Source of the DNA: Paracoccaceae bacterium
GTDB lineage: Bacteria > Pseudomonadota > Alphaproteobacteria > Rhodobacterales > Rhodobacteraceae
Length of the DNA stretch: 11,401 bases
Assembly (NCBI GenBank): GCA_004566265.1
Contig: SPLB01000059.1
Span: forward strand, 1-11,401
Direction of reading: 5' to 3'
Shown here in pieces: positions 1 through 8,002 of this stretch. Each line of letters starts with the position of its first letter. Positions within the stretch are counted from its first letter, which is position 1. Under the pieces are notes generated by a model. That model ran no database searches. It was not told the origin of the DNA and saw only the letters and a list, made by a program, of their open reading frames with translations. A program made the translations under genes and the position numbers.

Positions 1-567
1 ACACCGGTGCTGTTTGGCATTGGAAAAAACAAGAAACGCACCCGTGGCTTTGTCTGCGGCAACCGACAGATTGAGGGCGCACCTGCGGCAGATATCCCGC
101 CCAAGCTCCGAGGGTGCGGCCTGACCAACGGGGTGCGGGTGACCTCGGTTGCGGGCGTTACCCTCAGCCAGGCGTCGCTGATGACCTGCGAAACCGCTGA
201 GGCCCTGTACAAATGGGTCGACCGCGATGTGGTCCACGCTTTTGGGCGCGGCAAGAAAGAGGTGGTCGAACTGCGGGTCGCCGCCCACTACAGCTGCCGC
301 ACGCGCAACAACCGCCCCGGTGCCAAAATCTCGGAGCATGGGCGGGGCAAGGCCATCGATATTTCGGGATTTCGACTGGCCAATGGTGACACGATTACCG
401 TCCTGAAAGGCTGGGAACAGCGCCCCACTCGCCGAGTGTTGCGCAAAATGTGGCGCGGTGCCTGTGGCCCCTTTGGCACCGTCCTTGGCCCAAATGCGGA
501 CCGTTATCACCGCGATCATTTCCACTTTGATACCGCCCGGCACCGCGGGGGAGCTTACTGCCGGTGA
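1..567 (+). CDS. Extensin-like family protein, 3' part (5' end outside window)
   Basis: The frame is open from the first base and ends at TGA 565-567, giving 188 visible residues; the start, and probably a signal peptide or membrane anchor, lies upstream. The protein matches the bacterial extensin-like C-terminal domain (Extensin_2). Key signs are a central S-x-H-x2-G-x-A-x-D motif with His at visible residue 113 and Asp at 120, a conserved ACGPFGTVLGP stretch, and a terminal H-R-D-H-F-H segment with the HxH pair at residues 173 and 175. These are the zinc-ligand positions of M15 D-Ala-D-Ala peptidases, to which the fold is related. Six cysteines are spread through the domain, which fits a disulfide-bonded periplasmic protein. 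A role in peptidoglycan or envelope processing is inference; family members are mostly uncharacterised. The GTG at 7 is inside the domain and is not a credible start. Confidence 0.85.
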   Translation, partial: TPVLFGIGKNKKRTRGFVCGNRQIEGAPAADIPPKLRGCGLTNGVRVTSVAGVTLSQASLMTCETAEALYKWVDRDVVHAFGRGKKEVVELRVAAHYSCRTRNNRPGAKISEHGRGKAIDISGFRLANGDTITVLKGWEQRPTRRVLRKMWRGACGPFGTVLGPNADRYHRDHFHFDTARHRGGAYCR

Positions 568-647
568 CCTGCGAGTGGTTTTGACTTGTCCTACCGATCA
601 TTCACGGGCAGTTATCCTCTGCTACAGGTAAAAAGGTGACATCGAAC

Positions 648-1175
648 ATGAGCATGTGGGTCTTTGGTTATGGATCGCTTCTGTGGAATCCGGAATTCCC
701 GGTTGCCCGGCGCGAGGTCGCAACCCTGAAGGGATACGCCCGCTCGTTCTGTATGCGATCGATCCACCACCGCGGCACAGAGGAAAACCCGGGACTTGTG
801 CTGGCCCTGGATGCGGTTCAGGACGGCAATTGCACAGGGCTCGCCCTTCAGGTGGAACCCGGCCACGAAGAGGTCACGCTGGCGGCCCTGCGCGAACGCG
901 AACTGGTGTCCTCGGCCTATCTGGAGCGTTTCCTCAATGTCGAATTTACTTCCGGCGAGGTGGTCGAGGCCGTGGCTTATGTGATTGACCCTGACCATGC
1001 GCAGTACTGCGATTTGCCGTTGGAAGACCAGGCGCAGATCATCGCGCGTGCCACCGGCGGGCGGGGGGCGAACCGCGACTATCTGTTCAACACCGCCTCC
1101 CACCTGAGCGAAATCGGGCTGGCCGATGCGGATCTGGACTGGTTGTCCGCACGCGTGATCGAACTTTCACAGTAA
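648..1175 (+). CDS. chaC: ChaC-like gamma-glutamylcyclotransferase
   Basis: This 175-residue protein begins with the family signature W-V-F-G-Y-G-S-L-L-W-N-P; the Y-G-S-L substrate loop is at residues 8-11. R-E-R-E at residues 82-85 carries the expected general acid/base glutamate (probably E85, from the R-E-x position of ChaC proteins), followed by S-A-Y-L. ChaC enzymes cleave glutathione or gamma-glutamyl dipeptides to 5-oxoproline and the remaining amino acid or dipeptide in the cytoplasm; the old name cation transport protein ChaC is historical. The start at 648 is chosen because AGGTG (634-638) lies 9 nt upstream. ATG 654 is possible (15-nt spacing), and the in-frame GTG 636 overlaps the ribosome binding site. 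It stands alone, 80 nt after the extensin-like gene and 76 nt before the motor pair. Exact substrate is not provable from sequence. Confidence 0.9.
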   Translation: MSMWVFGYGSLLWNPEFPVARREVATLKGYARSFCMRSIHHRGTEENPGLVLALDAVQDGNCTGLALQVEPGHEEVTLAALRERELVSSAYLERFLNVEFTSGEVVEAVAYVIDPDHAQYCDLPLEDQAQIIARATGGRGANRDYLFNTASHLSEIGLADADLDWLSARVIELSQ

Positions 1176-1179
1176 ATCC

Positions 1180-1218
1180 TTGGCTCCACAGACACTTTCG
1201 GTCTAGTTTCCTACCGAA
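1180..1218 (+). promoter_or_regulatory. Weak promoter-like elements with inverted repeat before the motor pair
   Basis: The 76-nt gap before the MotA-like gene contains TTGGCT (1180-1185) and TAGTTT (1204-1209), 18 nt apart, a weak sigma-70-like pair. A perfect 6-bp inverted repeat, TTCGGT (1197-1202) and ACCGAA (1213-1218), overlaps the -10-like box and could be an operator or a small hairpin ending chaC transcription. No T-tract follows. The match is poor, so this is only a candidate. Confidence 0.2.
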
Positions 1219-1251
1219 TCTTTCGACGTTTCGTGGCAGGAGCCGAGCAGA

Positions 1252-2430
1252 ATGGCGCAGCAACCCACGCGGGAAATCCGTCCGCAGTTTTCCCAACCCG
1301 TGCGGCAAGTGGTGATGATGTTGATTGCGTTGGGACTAGCCGGAGGCGGGGTGTTCTTGGCCCTCCCGCGCGTGCTGCCTGTGTTTCTGGCAAACCCGTA
1401 CCTGAATGGCTTTATCCTATTTGTGTTCGGCATCGGCGTGCTGGCAACCTTCTGGCAGGCCTTCCAGCTGATCAACTCTGTGCGCTGGATTGAACGGTTT
1501 GCCGGGGGCATTGCCAATGCGCAGGACCGCCCACCGTCGATGCTGGCGCCGCTGGCCTCGCTTCTGCGCTCGCGCGGGGCGCGTATGCAGCTTGGATCGG
1601 TATCGACACGGTCAATCCTCGATTCCGTTTCTGAACGGATAGACGAAGAACGCGAGATCACGCGTTACATTGTTAATCTTCTGATTTTCCTGGGTCTCTT
1701 GGGGACATTTTACGGGCTTGCCACCACCGTTCCAGCCCTTGTGGAAACCATCCGCGCCCTGGCCCCCAAAGAGGGCGAAGCAGGCATTGCAATTTTCAAT
1801 CGGCTGATGACGGGTTTGGAAGCCCAACTGGATGGCATGGGCGTGGCCTTTGCGTCTTCGCTTCTTGGTTTGGCGGGCTCGTTGATTGTGGGCCTTCTCG
1901 AGCTGTTTGCCGGCCACGGTCAAAACCGTTTTTACCGCGAGTTGGAAGAGTGGCTGTCATCTTTTACCCGCGTCAGCTTCTCGTCTGGGGACGACAGCAG
2001 CACTGGGGACGACAGCGCAGTCAGTCAGGTGCTGGACACGATGATTGAGCAGATGGATGCGCTTCAGGCGATGTTTGTGGAAACCGCGCAGGGCCGCGCC
2101 GAGGTCGAGGGCCAGATTGTCCGCCTTGTGACCACGATTGAGGAAATGAACCGGCGGCAGGATGAAACCTCTGCGGTGTCCGCGGCGATTGAACGCGTCG
2201 CCATCGGTCAAGAAACGCTGACCGAGCTGCTGAGAGCGCAGGGCGATGTTGGTATCGATGCCGAAAGCCGCATGCGCCTGCGCTCCATTGACGTGCAGAT
2301 GCTGCGCATTCTCGAAGAAATCTCAGCCGGGCGGCAAGAAAGCCTTGCGGAATTGCGTCAGGACATCGACATGCTGGTCAAAGCCTTTGCCACCCCGCGC
2401 GCCGCCGCACCGCCAACACGCGAGGGCTAA
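1252..2430 (+). CDS. MotA/TolQ/ExbB-family proton-channel membrane protein
   Basis: This 392-residue protein is the stator-type A subunit of a predicted ion-driven motor. Four hydrophobic segments are visible, at about residues 20-45, 52-75, 140-163 and 197-220. The last two carry the MotA/TolQ/ExbB signature: L-G-L-L-G-T-F-Y-G-L-A-T-T in segment 3, and D-G-M-G-V-A-F-A-S-S-L-L-G-L-A-G-S entering segment 4. The region between segments 2 and 3 and the whole C-terminal part (about 221-392) should be cytoplasmic; the latter is rich in Glu, Gln, Arg and Leu and likely coiled-coil. ATG 1252 is preceded by AGGAG (1238-1242, 9-nt spacing). Three nucleotides separate its stop from the MotB-like partner, so the two are very probably one operon and one complex. 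The partner's OmpA domain rules against a plain ExbB-TonB system. What the motor drives is unknown. Confidence 0.88.
   Translation: MAQQPTREIRPQFSQPVRQVVMMLIALGLAGGGVFLALPRVLPVFLANPYLNGFILFVFGIGVLATFWQAFQLINSVRWIERFAGGIANAQDRPPSMLAPLASLLRSRGARMQLGSVSTRSILDSVSERIDEEREITRYIVNLLIFLGLLGTFYGLATTVPALVETIRALAPKEGEAGIAIFNRLMTGLEAQLDGMGVAFASSLLGLAGSLIVGLLELFAGHGQNRFYRELEEWLSSFTRVSFSSGDDSSTGDDSAVSQVLDTMIEQMDALQAMFVETAQGRAEVEGQIVRLVTTIEEMNRRQDETSAVSAAIERVAIGQETLTELLRAQGDVGIDAESRMRLRSIDVQMLRILEEISAGRQESLAELRQDIDMLVKAFATPRAAAPPTREG
2422..2426 (+). promoter_or_regulatory. Ribosome binding site of the MotB-like gene inside the upstream gene
   Basis: GAGGG lies in the last codons of the MotA-like gene, 7 nt before ATG 2434. 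Stop (2428-2430) and start are 3 nt apart, which suggests translational coupling and matched production of both subunits. Confidence 0.6.
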
Positions 2431-2433
2431 GCC

Positions 2434-4359
2434 ATGGCCCTGTCACGCCGCACCGGTCAACGGTTTCAGGGCTCTATCTGGCCTGGATTTGTCGATGCCA
2501 TGACCGGTCTCTTGCTGGTTCTGATGTTTGTGCTGACTATTTTTATGGTGGTACAGTCGGTGCTGCGGGACACGATTTCTGGACAGGAAACCGAACTTGA
2601 TACGCTGTCGGCCGAGGTCTCTGCACTGGCCCGCGCGCTCGGCTTGAAAGAACGCGAAGCCGCCGATCTGGAAACCCGTCTCGGAACGCTGGGTGTCACG
2701 CTGTCGGACACACAAAGCGCGCTTGCCAGGGCGGAGAACCAGCTGACCCGACAAGCCGCCCGTATAACGGCGCTGATCGGTGAACGCGACCGCACGCAGG
2801 CGGACCTTGACGCAGCGCAAACCCGTATCACCGGGTTTGAGGCGCAGGTCGCTGCGCTTATCGCTGGGCGCGACGCGGCAGTGGCACGCATTGACGATCT
2901 GACGACGGCCCGTGATGCGCTTGCCACATCTGAGGCAGCGCTGCTTGAAGAACGCGCGGCGCTCAATCTGGCGCTTGCGCAGACCCGCACCGAAATTGAC
3001 GCGCAGGCCGAGGCCGCCCGCCTGGCTGCCGCCCGCCGCGAGGCGCTGGAGGCGCTGGTCGCCGATCTGGAGACCAAACGCACCGCCCAGATCGCGCATT
3101 TGGCGGATCTCGAAGCGCGCGGAGACGCCCAAGCCGCGCGTCTTGCGGATCTGCAAACGCGGCTCACAAACGAAGAAGCTGCCCGTCTGGCCGAAGCCGC
3201 CGCCGCCGAAGCGTTGCGGGCGCGACTGCAAAACGCCGATGCTGAGCTGACCGCCATGACGCTGTCGCTTGAGGCCGAACGTCAGCGCGCAGAGGACACG
3301 CTGACTCTTCTCGCCGCCGCGGAAGCCGCACAGTCGCAGCTGGACGAAAAACTGGCCGCCGCACTCTCGACCATCGAAGAGGCCCGCGCCGCCCGCGCCG
3401 CGCTTGAAGACAGCACCGCCAGCGACAAAGACCGCCTGACCGCAGCCTTGGCTGAACTTGAACAGCTGCGCGCGGTCGCCGGGGATCGGGCCGATCTGCA
3501 GGCCCGCCTGCTGGCCGCGCTTGGCGCACAGGAAAGCGCCGAAGGGCAGGCGGCAGAACAGGGTAATCTGCTGGCACAGGCGCGCCAGGCCCTGAGTGAA
3601 GAACAAAAGATTTCCGAGGCCGCGCGCCGGGAAACCGCGCTTTTGAATCAGCAGGTTGCCGCCTTGCGCGAACAGCTGGGGGGGCTTCAGGCGCTTTTGG
3701 ATGATTTCAAAGACCGCGACGCCGCCCAATCGGTGCAGCTGCAATCCCTGGGCCAAGACCTGAACGCCGCGCTGGCCCGCGCCGCCGCTGAGGAACGCCG
3801 TGCCCGACTGCTGGAAGAGGCAGAGCGCAAACGCCTTGAAGTGGAACAGGCGCAGCTGCGCGCCGAACGCGACCAGTTGTCGACACAGGCCGAGGATCTG
3901 GAACGCTACCGATCCGATTTCTTTGGTCGCTTGCGCGAGGTGCTTGGCGATCAGGAAGGAGTCCGCATTGTCGGGGACCGTTTTGTCTTTGCCTCTGAGG
4001 TGCTGTTTGGCCTCGGAAGCGCGGAGCTGTCGGCCGAAGGTCAGGTCGAAATCGCCAAGGTTGCTGCGATCCTGACCACCATTGCCAGCGAAATTCCCCA
4101 AGAGCTGAACTGGATCATCCGTGTGGATGGTCACACCGACAATCAGGCGTTTTTTGGGACCGGTAAATACGCCGACAACTGGGAGCTCAGTCAGGGCCGC
4201 GCGCTGTCGGTTGTCCGCTATATGATCGACAGCCTTGGCATTCCACCCAACCGTTTGGCCGCCAATGGCTTTGGAGAATTTCAGCCGATTAACCCCGATA
4301 ACACTGCGACCGCACGGGCCCAAAATCGGCGGATTGAGCTTAAGCTGACCGAGCGGTAA
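2434..4359 (+). CDS. MotB/OmpA-like motor partner with very long periplasmic coiled coil
   Basis: This 641-residue protein has MotB-like architecture. A short basic cytoplasmic N-terminus is followed by W-P-G-F-V-D-A-M-T-G-L-L-L-V and one transmembrane helix at about residues 22-43. D21 sits where MotB and ZorB carry their ion-binding aspartate. Residues of about 45-505 are Ala/Glu/Leu/Arg-rich, heptad-like and repetitive (recurrent L-A-D-L-E/Q blocks). No proline occurs between P17 and P555, so a continuous coiled coil is expected. Residues of about 520-641 form an OmpA/MotB C-terminal domain: G-H-T-D-N at 566-570, N-W-E-L-S-Q-G-R-A, and R-A-Q-N-R-R-I-E-L near the end (N631, R632, R633), the residues that bind diaminopimelate in peptidoglycan. 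MotB itself is about 300 residues, so the stalk is an added feature. No flagellar genes are nearby. Function beyond an envelope motor is unknown. Confidence 0.88.
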   Translation: MALSRRTGQRFQGSIWPGFVDAMTGLLLVLMFVLTIFMVVQSVLRDTISGQETELDTLSAEVSALARALGLKEREAADLETRLGTLGVTLSDTQSALARAENQLTRQAARITALIGERDRTQADLDAAQTRITGFEAQVAALIAGRDAAVARIDDLTTARDALATSEAALLEERAALNLALAQTRTEIDAQAEAARLAAARREALEALVADLETKRTAQIAHLADLEARGDAQAARLADLQTRLTNEEAARLAEAAAAEALRARLQNADAELTAMTLSLEAERQRAEDTLTLLAAAEAAQSQLDEKLAAALSTIEEARAARAALEDSTASDKDRLTAALAELEQLRAVAGDRADLQARLLAALGAQESAEGQAAEQGNLLAQARQALSEEQKISEAARRETALLNQQVAALREQLGGLQALLDDFKDRDAAQSVQLQSLGQDLNAALARAAAEERRARLLEEAERKRLEVEQAQLRAERDQLSTQAEDLERYRSDFFGRLREVLGDQEGVRIVGDRFVFASEVLFGLGSAELSAEGQVEIAKVAAILTTIASEIPQELNWIIRVDGHTDNQAFFGTGKYADNWELSQGRALSVVRYMIDSLGIPPNRLAANGFGEFQPINPDNTATARAQNRRIELKLTER

Positions 4360-4379
4360 TGTCATGGTTCGGCTGCTTT

Positions 4380-4421
4380 GGGTCAGAACCTTTAGCAACT
4401 GGAACAGCACATTTCTGACCC
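4380..4421. terminator. Inverted repeat between convergent genes, possible terminator
   Basis: GGGTCAGAA (4380-4388) and TTCTGACCC (4413-4421) form a perfect 9-bp inverted repeat with a 24-nt loop. A second small stem, CCGGC (4424-4428) with GCCGG (4433-4437), follows at once. The repeats sit in the 85-nt gap between the convergent motor and M23 genes, where a bidirectional stop is expected. There is no T-run on either strand, so intrinsic termination is uncertain. Confidence 0.35.
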
Positions 4422-4444
4422 TACCGGCGCCAGCCGGCAGTTGT

Positions 4445-5419
4445 TCAGTTCACCTGCATGGTGTTGGCTATATCGCTGATCACCTGGCCTTTGCGGATTA
4501 GCTGGGCCTGACCGGTATATCGGCCGGATCTCATCGGTTCATGCAGGCGAATACCGCCCGCGCGGAACAGGCGCGCTTGGGTTTTTTCGAGCGGCACTTC
4601 GGTGTGAAACACCGGTGTGTTGTTGGGATCAAGGATCGACAGTGCCATTCGGTCCCCTGCGCGTGCACCATAGGTCAACGCCCAAAACACCAGCGCGGGT
4701 GCGTCACTGGGCAGGGGGGCTTGATCAGCCGTTCCGGCGGTCACGGCGTCATAGTCTGGCACGTGGTCGGCAAAGCCGGCCGTCAGGAAACCGCCCGGTT
4801 CGTAAGGCACCGGCTGGCTCCAATGTGTCTCGGGGCCTGCCGCACCGCAGGTCTGTGCGGCAATGGGGTCGATCGCCGGGGTGAACGGATCGCGCAGCTC
4901 GCGGCCTTTGCGCAACTCGATATGCAGATGCGGGAACTGCGTTGCGCCGGACAGGCCAACCAGCGCCAGCGGGGTGCCTGCCTCCACATATGTGCCGTCC
5001 TGCACCAGAACAGAGCCGCGTTTCAGGTGGCAGTACTGGGTGATTCAACCCTCACCATGGCGAATTGCCACGCGGTTGCCGCACGCGCGCCCTTTGATGC
5101 TGTCGCGGTTCTCAGCCGTCAGGATCTGATCGGGCATCTCGTCGCGCACACCCACCACGGTGCCAGCTGCGGCGGCCAGAACCTGCACGCCCACTTCCAT
5201 TGCGGCCAGCGTTGGCAGCGCGATGTCTGTGCCGCTGTGCCCATCATAGCTCAGGCTGCCACAGGTGAAATCCTGGGCGCCCGGGCCGGGGTCGTGGTCG
5301 ACATATTGTTGAATATAACAGTCCTCGCCGAGGGTGCAGTCGACCGGCCAGTCCAAAAGCAAATCGCTCGCCACCGCAGGGGTGGCGAGCGACAAAATCA
5401 GAGGCACTCCGCGCAGCAC
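4445..5419 (-). pseudogene. M23 (LytM-like) metallopeptidase gene interrupted by an in-frame TGA
   Basis: Read from GTG 5419 to the stop at 4445, the frame has 324 sense positions and one internal TGA at codon 125 (5047-5045). No frameshift is needed: the frame continues directly with I-T-Q-Y-C-H-L-K-R-G-S-V. Residues 1-18 resemble a signal peptide ending A-V-A-S. The M23 zinc site is complete but split: H61 and D65 (G-H-S-G-T-D) precede the stop, while H131 (Y-C-H-L) and the H164-x-H166 pair (P-H-L-H-I) follow it. Family members usually have an aromatic residue, often Trp, after H-G-x-G, so TGG to TGA is the simplest change. An intact protein would cut peptidoglycan cross-links in the periplasm. 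The start is 5 nt after the clpA stop, suggesting cotranscription with clpA; its ribosome site is weak. A sequencing error, a true pseudogene or readthrough cannot be told apart here. Confidence 0.85.
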
Positions 5420-5424
5420 GGGCG

Positions 5425-7761
5425 TTAGTCCGCCGGAAGAAGCGGCGGCTTGTCGCCAGAGATGCGCGGCTTGCCAGGACCTTCCAGGCGCAGGTCCAGT
5501 TTGCCATCTTTGATGCCAACTTTAACCAGACCACCTTTGGCCAGCTTGCCAAACAGCAGTTCTTCGGCCAACGGCTTCTTGATGTGCTCTTGGATCACAC
5601 GACCCAAGGGACGCGCGCCCATCTTTTCATCATAGCCTTTATCGGCCAGCCATTCGGCGGCTTTGCGGGTCAGCTCGATTGACACATTGCGATCCAGAAG
5701 CTGGGCCTCGAGCTGCAGAACGAACTTTTCAACCACTTGCAGAATGACCTCTTTCGGCAAGGGCCCGAAGGAGATCACCGCATCCAGCCGGTTGCGGAAT
5801 TCCGGCGTAAAGGTGCGTTCGATCGCGGCGGTGTCCTCGCCTTCACGACGGTCCCGGCCAAAGCCAATCGCGGCCTTCGCCATATCCGCGGCCCCAGCGT
5901 TCGAGGTCATAATCAGCACCACATTTCGGAAATTCACCGTGCGGCCATTGTGGTCGGTCAGCTGGCCATTGTCCATCACCTGCAAGAGGATGTTGAACAC
6001 ATCCGGGTGCGCCTTTTCGATTTCGTCAAGCAGCAGCACGCAGTGCGGGTGCTGGTCGACGCCATCGGTCAACAGACCACCCTGGTCAAAACCAACATAG
6101 CCCGGAGGCGCGCCGATCAGTCGCGACACCGCGTGTTTTTCCATGTACTCGGACATATCAAACCGCAGAAGCTCGACACCCAGTTGATCTGCCAGCTGTT
6201 TCGCGACCTCGGTTTTGCCAACGCCGGTGGGCCCAGCAAACAGGTAATTGCCAATTGGTTTTTCCGGTTCGCGCAGGCCGGCACGGGCCAATTTGATGGC
6301 ACTTGCAAGCGCCTCAATAGCCGGATCTTGGCCAAAGACCACACGTTTCAGGGTGGTTTCCAGATCTTTTAGCACCGTCGCATCGTCTTTGGAGACGCTC
6401 TTTGGCGGGATACGGGCGATCTTGGCCACGACGGCCTCCACCTCTTTGACGCCAATCGTTTTGCGGCGTTTGCTCTCAACCACCAAATGCTGCGCCGCCC
6501 CAGCTTCGTCGATCACATCAATGGCCTTATCCGGCAGCTTGCGGTCGTTGATATAGCGTGCCGACAGCTCTACGGCGGTTTTGATCGCATCCGAGGTGAA
6601 TTTGATTCCGTGATGTTCCTCGAAATAGGGTTTCAAACCCTTCAAAATGGCAATGGAATCTTCCACCGATGGCTCGTTCACGTCGATTTTCTGGAACCGG
6701 CGTGACAGGGCGCGGTCTTTTTCAAAATGCTGGCGGAACTCCTTGTAGGTGGTGGACCCCATGGTGCGCAACTTGCCGCCCTGCAGTGCGGGTTTCAGCA
6801 AGTTCGAGGCATCCATGGCCCCCCCTGATGTGGCGCCTGCACCGATGACTGTGTGAATTTCATCAATGAACAACACCGCGTCAGGATGTTCCTCCAGTTC
6901 GGTCACCACCGCCTTCAGTCGTTCCTCGAAATCACCGCGGTATCTGGTTCCTGCCAGAAGCGCGCCCATGTCGAGGGAGTAGATGGTGGTTTGCGACAAA
7001 ACTTCGGGCACTTCGCCTTGAACAACCTTGCGGGCCAGACCTTCGGCAATGGCGGTTTTGCCAACACCGGGATCTCCCACCAACAGCGGGTTATTCTTGC
7101 GGCGGCGACACAGCACCTGAATGCAGCGCTCGACCTCGTGGTCGCGGCCAATCAGCGGGTCAATGTCGCCTTCGCGTGATTTTGCGTTCAGATCCACGGT
7201 GTATTTCACCAACGCGGATTCCTTTTGCTCGCCCTCGGGCGCGGCGCCGCCGGACATGGCGGTCATGTCCTCTTCGCTGTCGTCGGCACCCGAAACAGAG
7301 CGGTCCTCGCCGAAGGCAGGGTCCTTGGCCACCCCATGGGCGATAAAGTTCACCGCGTCATAGCGCGTCATGTCCTGGTCTTGCAGAAAAAACGCGGCAT
7401 CGCTTTCGCGTTCTGCAAAGATTGCCACCAAAACATTGGCACCAGTGACTTCCGTCCGGCCGGATGACTGCACGTGAATGGCGGCGCGCTGTATAACGCG
7501 CTGGAAGGCTGCTGTTGGCACCGCTTCCGAACCCTCAATTTCGGTGACAAGGTTCGTAAGATCTTCGTCGACGAATTCCAACAGCGTCGCGCGCAGTGCG
7601 TCCAGGTTGACGCTGCATGCGCGCATCACACGGGCCGCGTCTGGCTCGTCGATCAGGGCCAAGAGCAGGTGTTCAAGCGTTGCAAATTCGTGGCGCCGTT
7701 CGTTGGCCAGCGCAAGCGCGGCATGAATGGCTTGTTCCAAAGTGCTCGAGAATGAAGGCAC
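5425..7761 (-). CDS. clpA: ATP-dependent Clp protease ATP-binding subunit ClpA
   Basis: This 778-residue AAA+ unfoldase feeds proteins to the ClpP peptidase in the cytoplasm. It has a double Clp N-domain (about 1-150), an acidic linker, and two AAA+ modules. D1 has Walker A G-D-P-G-V-G-K-T at 229-236 and Walker B D300/E301. D2 has Walker A G-P-T-G-V-G-K-T at 510-517 and Walker B D579/E580. An I-G-F tripeptide at 632-634 lies where ClpA and ClpX carry the ClpP-docking loop. No ClpB/ClpC-type middle coiled-coil domain is present, and the length is close to the 758 residues of E. coli ClpA. The start is GTG 7761 ([10 protein letters not shown]), with AGGAG 7 nt upstream; the open frame runs further 5' but is not protein-like there. 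The adaptor gene clpS, often beside clpA, is not in the window. The gene is followed by the M23 gene after 5 nt. Confidence 0.97.
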   Translation of the reverse strand: MPSFSSTLEQAIHAALALANERRHEFATLEHLLLALIDEPDAARVMRACSVNLDALRATLLEFVDEDLTNLVTEIEGSEAVPTAAFQRVIQRAAIHVQSSGRTEVTGANVLVAIFAERESDAAFFLQDQDMTRYDAVNFIAHGVAKDPAFGEDRSVSGADDSEEDMTAMSGGAAPEGEQKESALVKYTVDLNAKSREGDIDPLIGRDHEVERCIQVLCRRRKNNPLLVGDPGVGKTAIAEGLARKVVQGEVPEVLSQTTIYSLDMGALLAGTRYRGDFEERLKAVVTELEEHPDAVLFIDEIHTVIGAGATSGGAMDASNLLKPALQGGKLRTMGSTTYKEFRQHFEKDRALSRRFQKIDVNEPSVEDSIAILKGLKPYFEEHHGIKFTSDAIKTAVELSARYINDRKLPDKAIDVIDEAGAAQHLVVESKRRKTIGVKEVEAVVAKIARIPPKSVSKDDATVLKDLETTLKRVVFGQDPAIEALASAIKLARAGLREPEKPIGNYLFAGPTGVGKTEVAKQLADQLGVELLRFDMSEYMEKHAVSRLIGAPPGYVGFDQGGLLTDGVDQHPHCVLLLDEIEKAHPDVFNILLQVMDNGQLTDHNGRTVNFRNVVLIMTSNAGAADMAKAAIGFGRDRREGEDTAAIERTFTPEFRNRLDAVISFGPLPKEVILQVVEKFVLQLEAQLLDRNVSIELTRKAAEWLADKGYDEKMGARPLGRVIQEHIKKPLAEELLFGKLAKGGLVKVGIKDGKLDLRLEGPGKPRISGDKPPLLPAD

Positions 7762-7768
7762 GGGCGTG

Positions 7769-7773
7769 CTCCT
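7769..7773 (-). promoter_or_regulatory. Ribosome binding site fixing the clpA start
   Basis: On the minus strand AGGAG is centred in AGAGGAGC, 7 nt before GTG 7761. It decides the start in favour of this GTG over the in-frame upstream ATG at 7842, which would add 27 residues with no similarity to ClpA. Confidence 0.75.
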
Positions 7774-7978
7774 CTGTCTTGGGTTGTGCGGGCGGTAGGC
7801 CTGCAGGGCAAGTTCTTTCCCTTCCGACAACCATGTCCTCATAGGGTTAGATTTTGGTTGATAGTGGGCAGGCTTCAAGGGCTTTTTATGATTTACTGCG
7901 CATTTTTCGCGCGATTGTGCGCGACGTCGTGGGAAAGCCGCCCTCTTTATGACCGTTTTGCCGCCTTCAGCGGGGCAG

Positions 7979-7993
7979 CAGACAGGTTGTCTG
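7979..7993 (-). terminator. Hairpin just after gloB, possible terminator or 3' end stabiliser
   Basis: Ten nucleotides after the gloB stop is a perfect 6-bp inverted repeat, CAGACA and TGTCTG with a 3-nt loop; GCAG/CTGC flanks can extend it with a bulge. No U-tract follows on the minus strand, so Rho-dependent ending or mRNA end protection is more likely than intrinsic termination. The remaining 7762-7978 leader of clpA holds no gene I can support and no convincing promoter. Confidence 0.35.
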
Positions 7994-8002
7994 GCACTGC
8001 AT

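Noticed and set aside
581..609. TTGACT at 581-586 as a -35 box for chaC
   Set aside because: No -10-like hexamer lies 16-19 nt downstream.
1252..4359. Zorya-type anti-phage defence (ZorA/ZorB)
   Set aside because: The pair shares the MotA/MotB logic, but the long coil is on the B subunit rather than the A subunit, and no ZorC, ZorD or ZorE gene lies nearby. Both flanks are ordinary genes.
2443..4410. A 655-codon open frame on the minus strand opposite the MotB-like gene
   Set aside because: It mirrors the repetitive Ala/Glu/Leu-rich coding strand in GC-rich DNA. The plus-strand protein has clear MotB and OmpA motifs, while the minus product has none.
4541..5428. A 295-codon plus-strand frame opposite the M23 gene
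   Set aside because: It has no recognisable domain, and the minus strand carries the full M23 motif set.
7841..7879. RpoH-type heat-shock promoter for clpA (CTTGAAG on the minus strand and a downstream CCCTAT)
   Set aside because: The two elements are 29 nt apart counted from CTTG, too far for a sigma-32 promoter.
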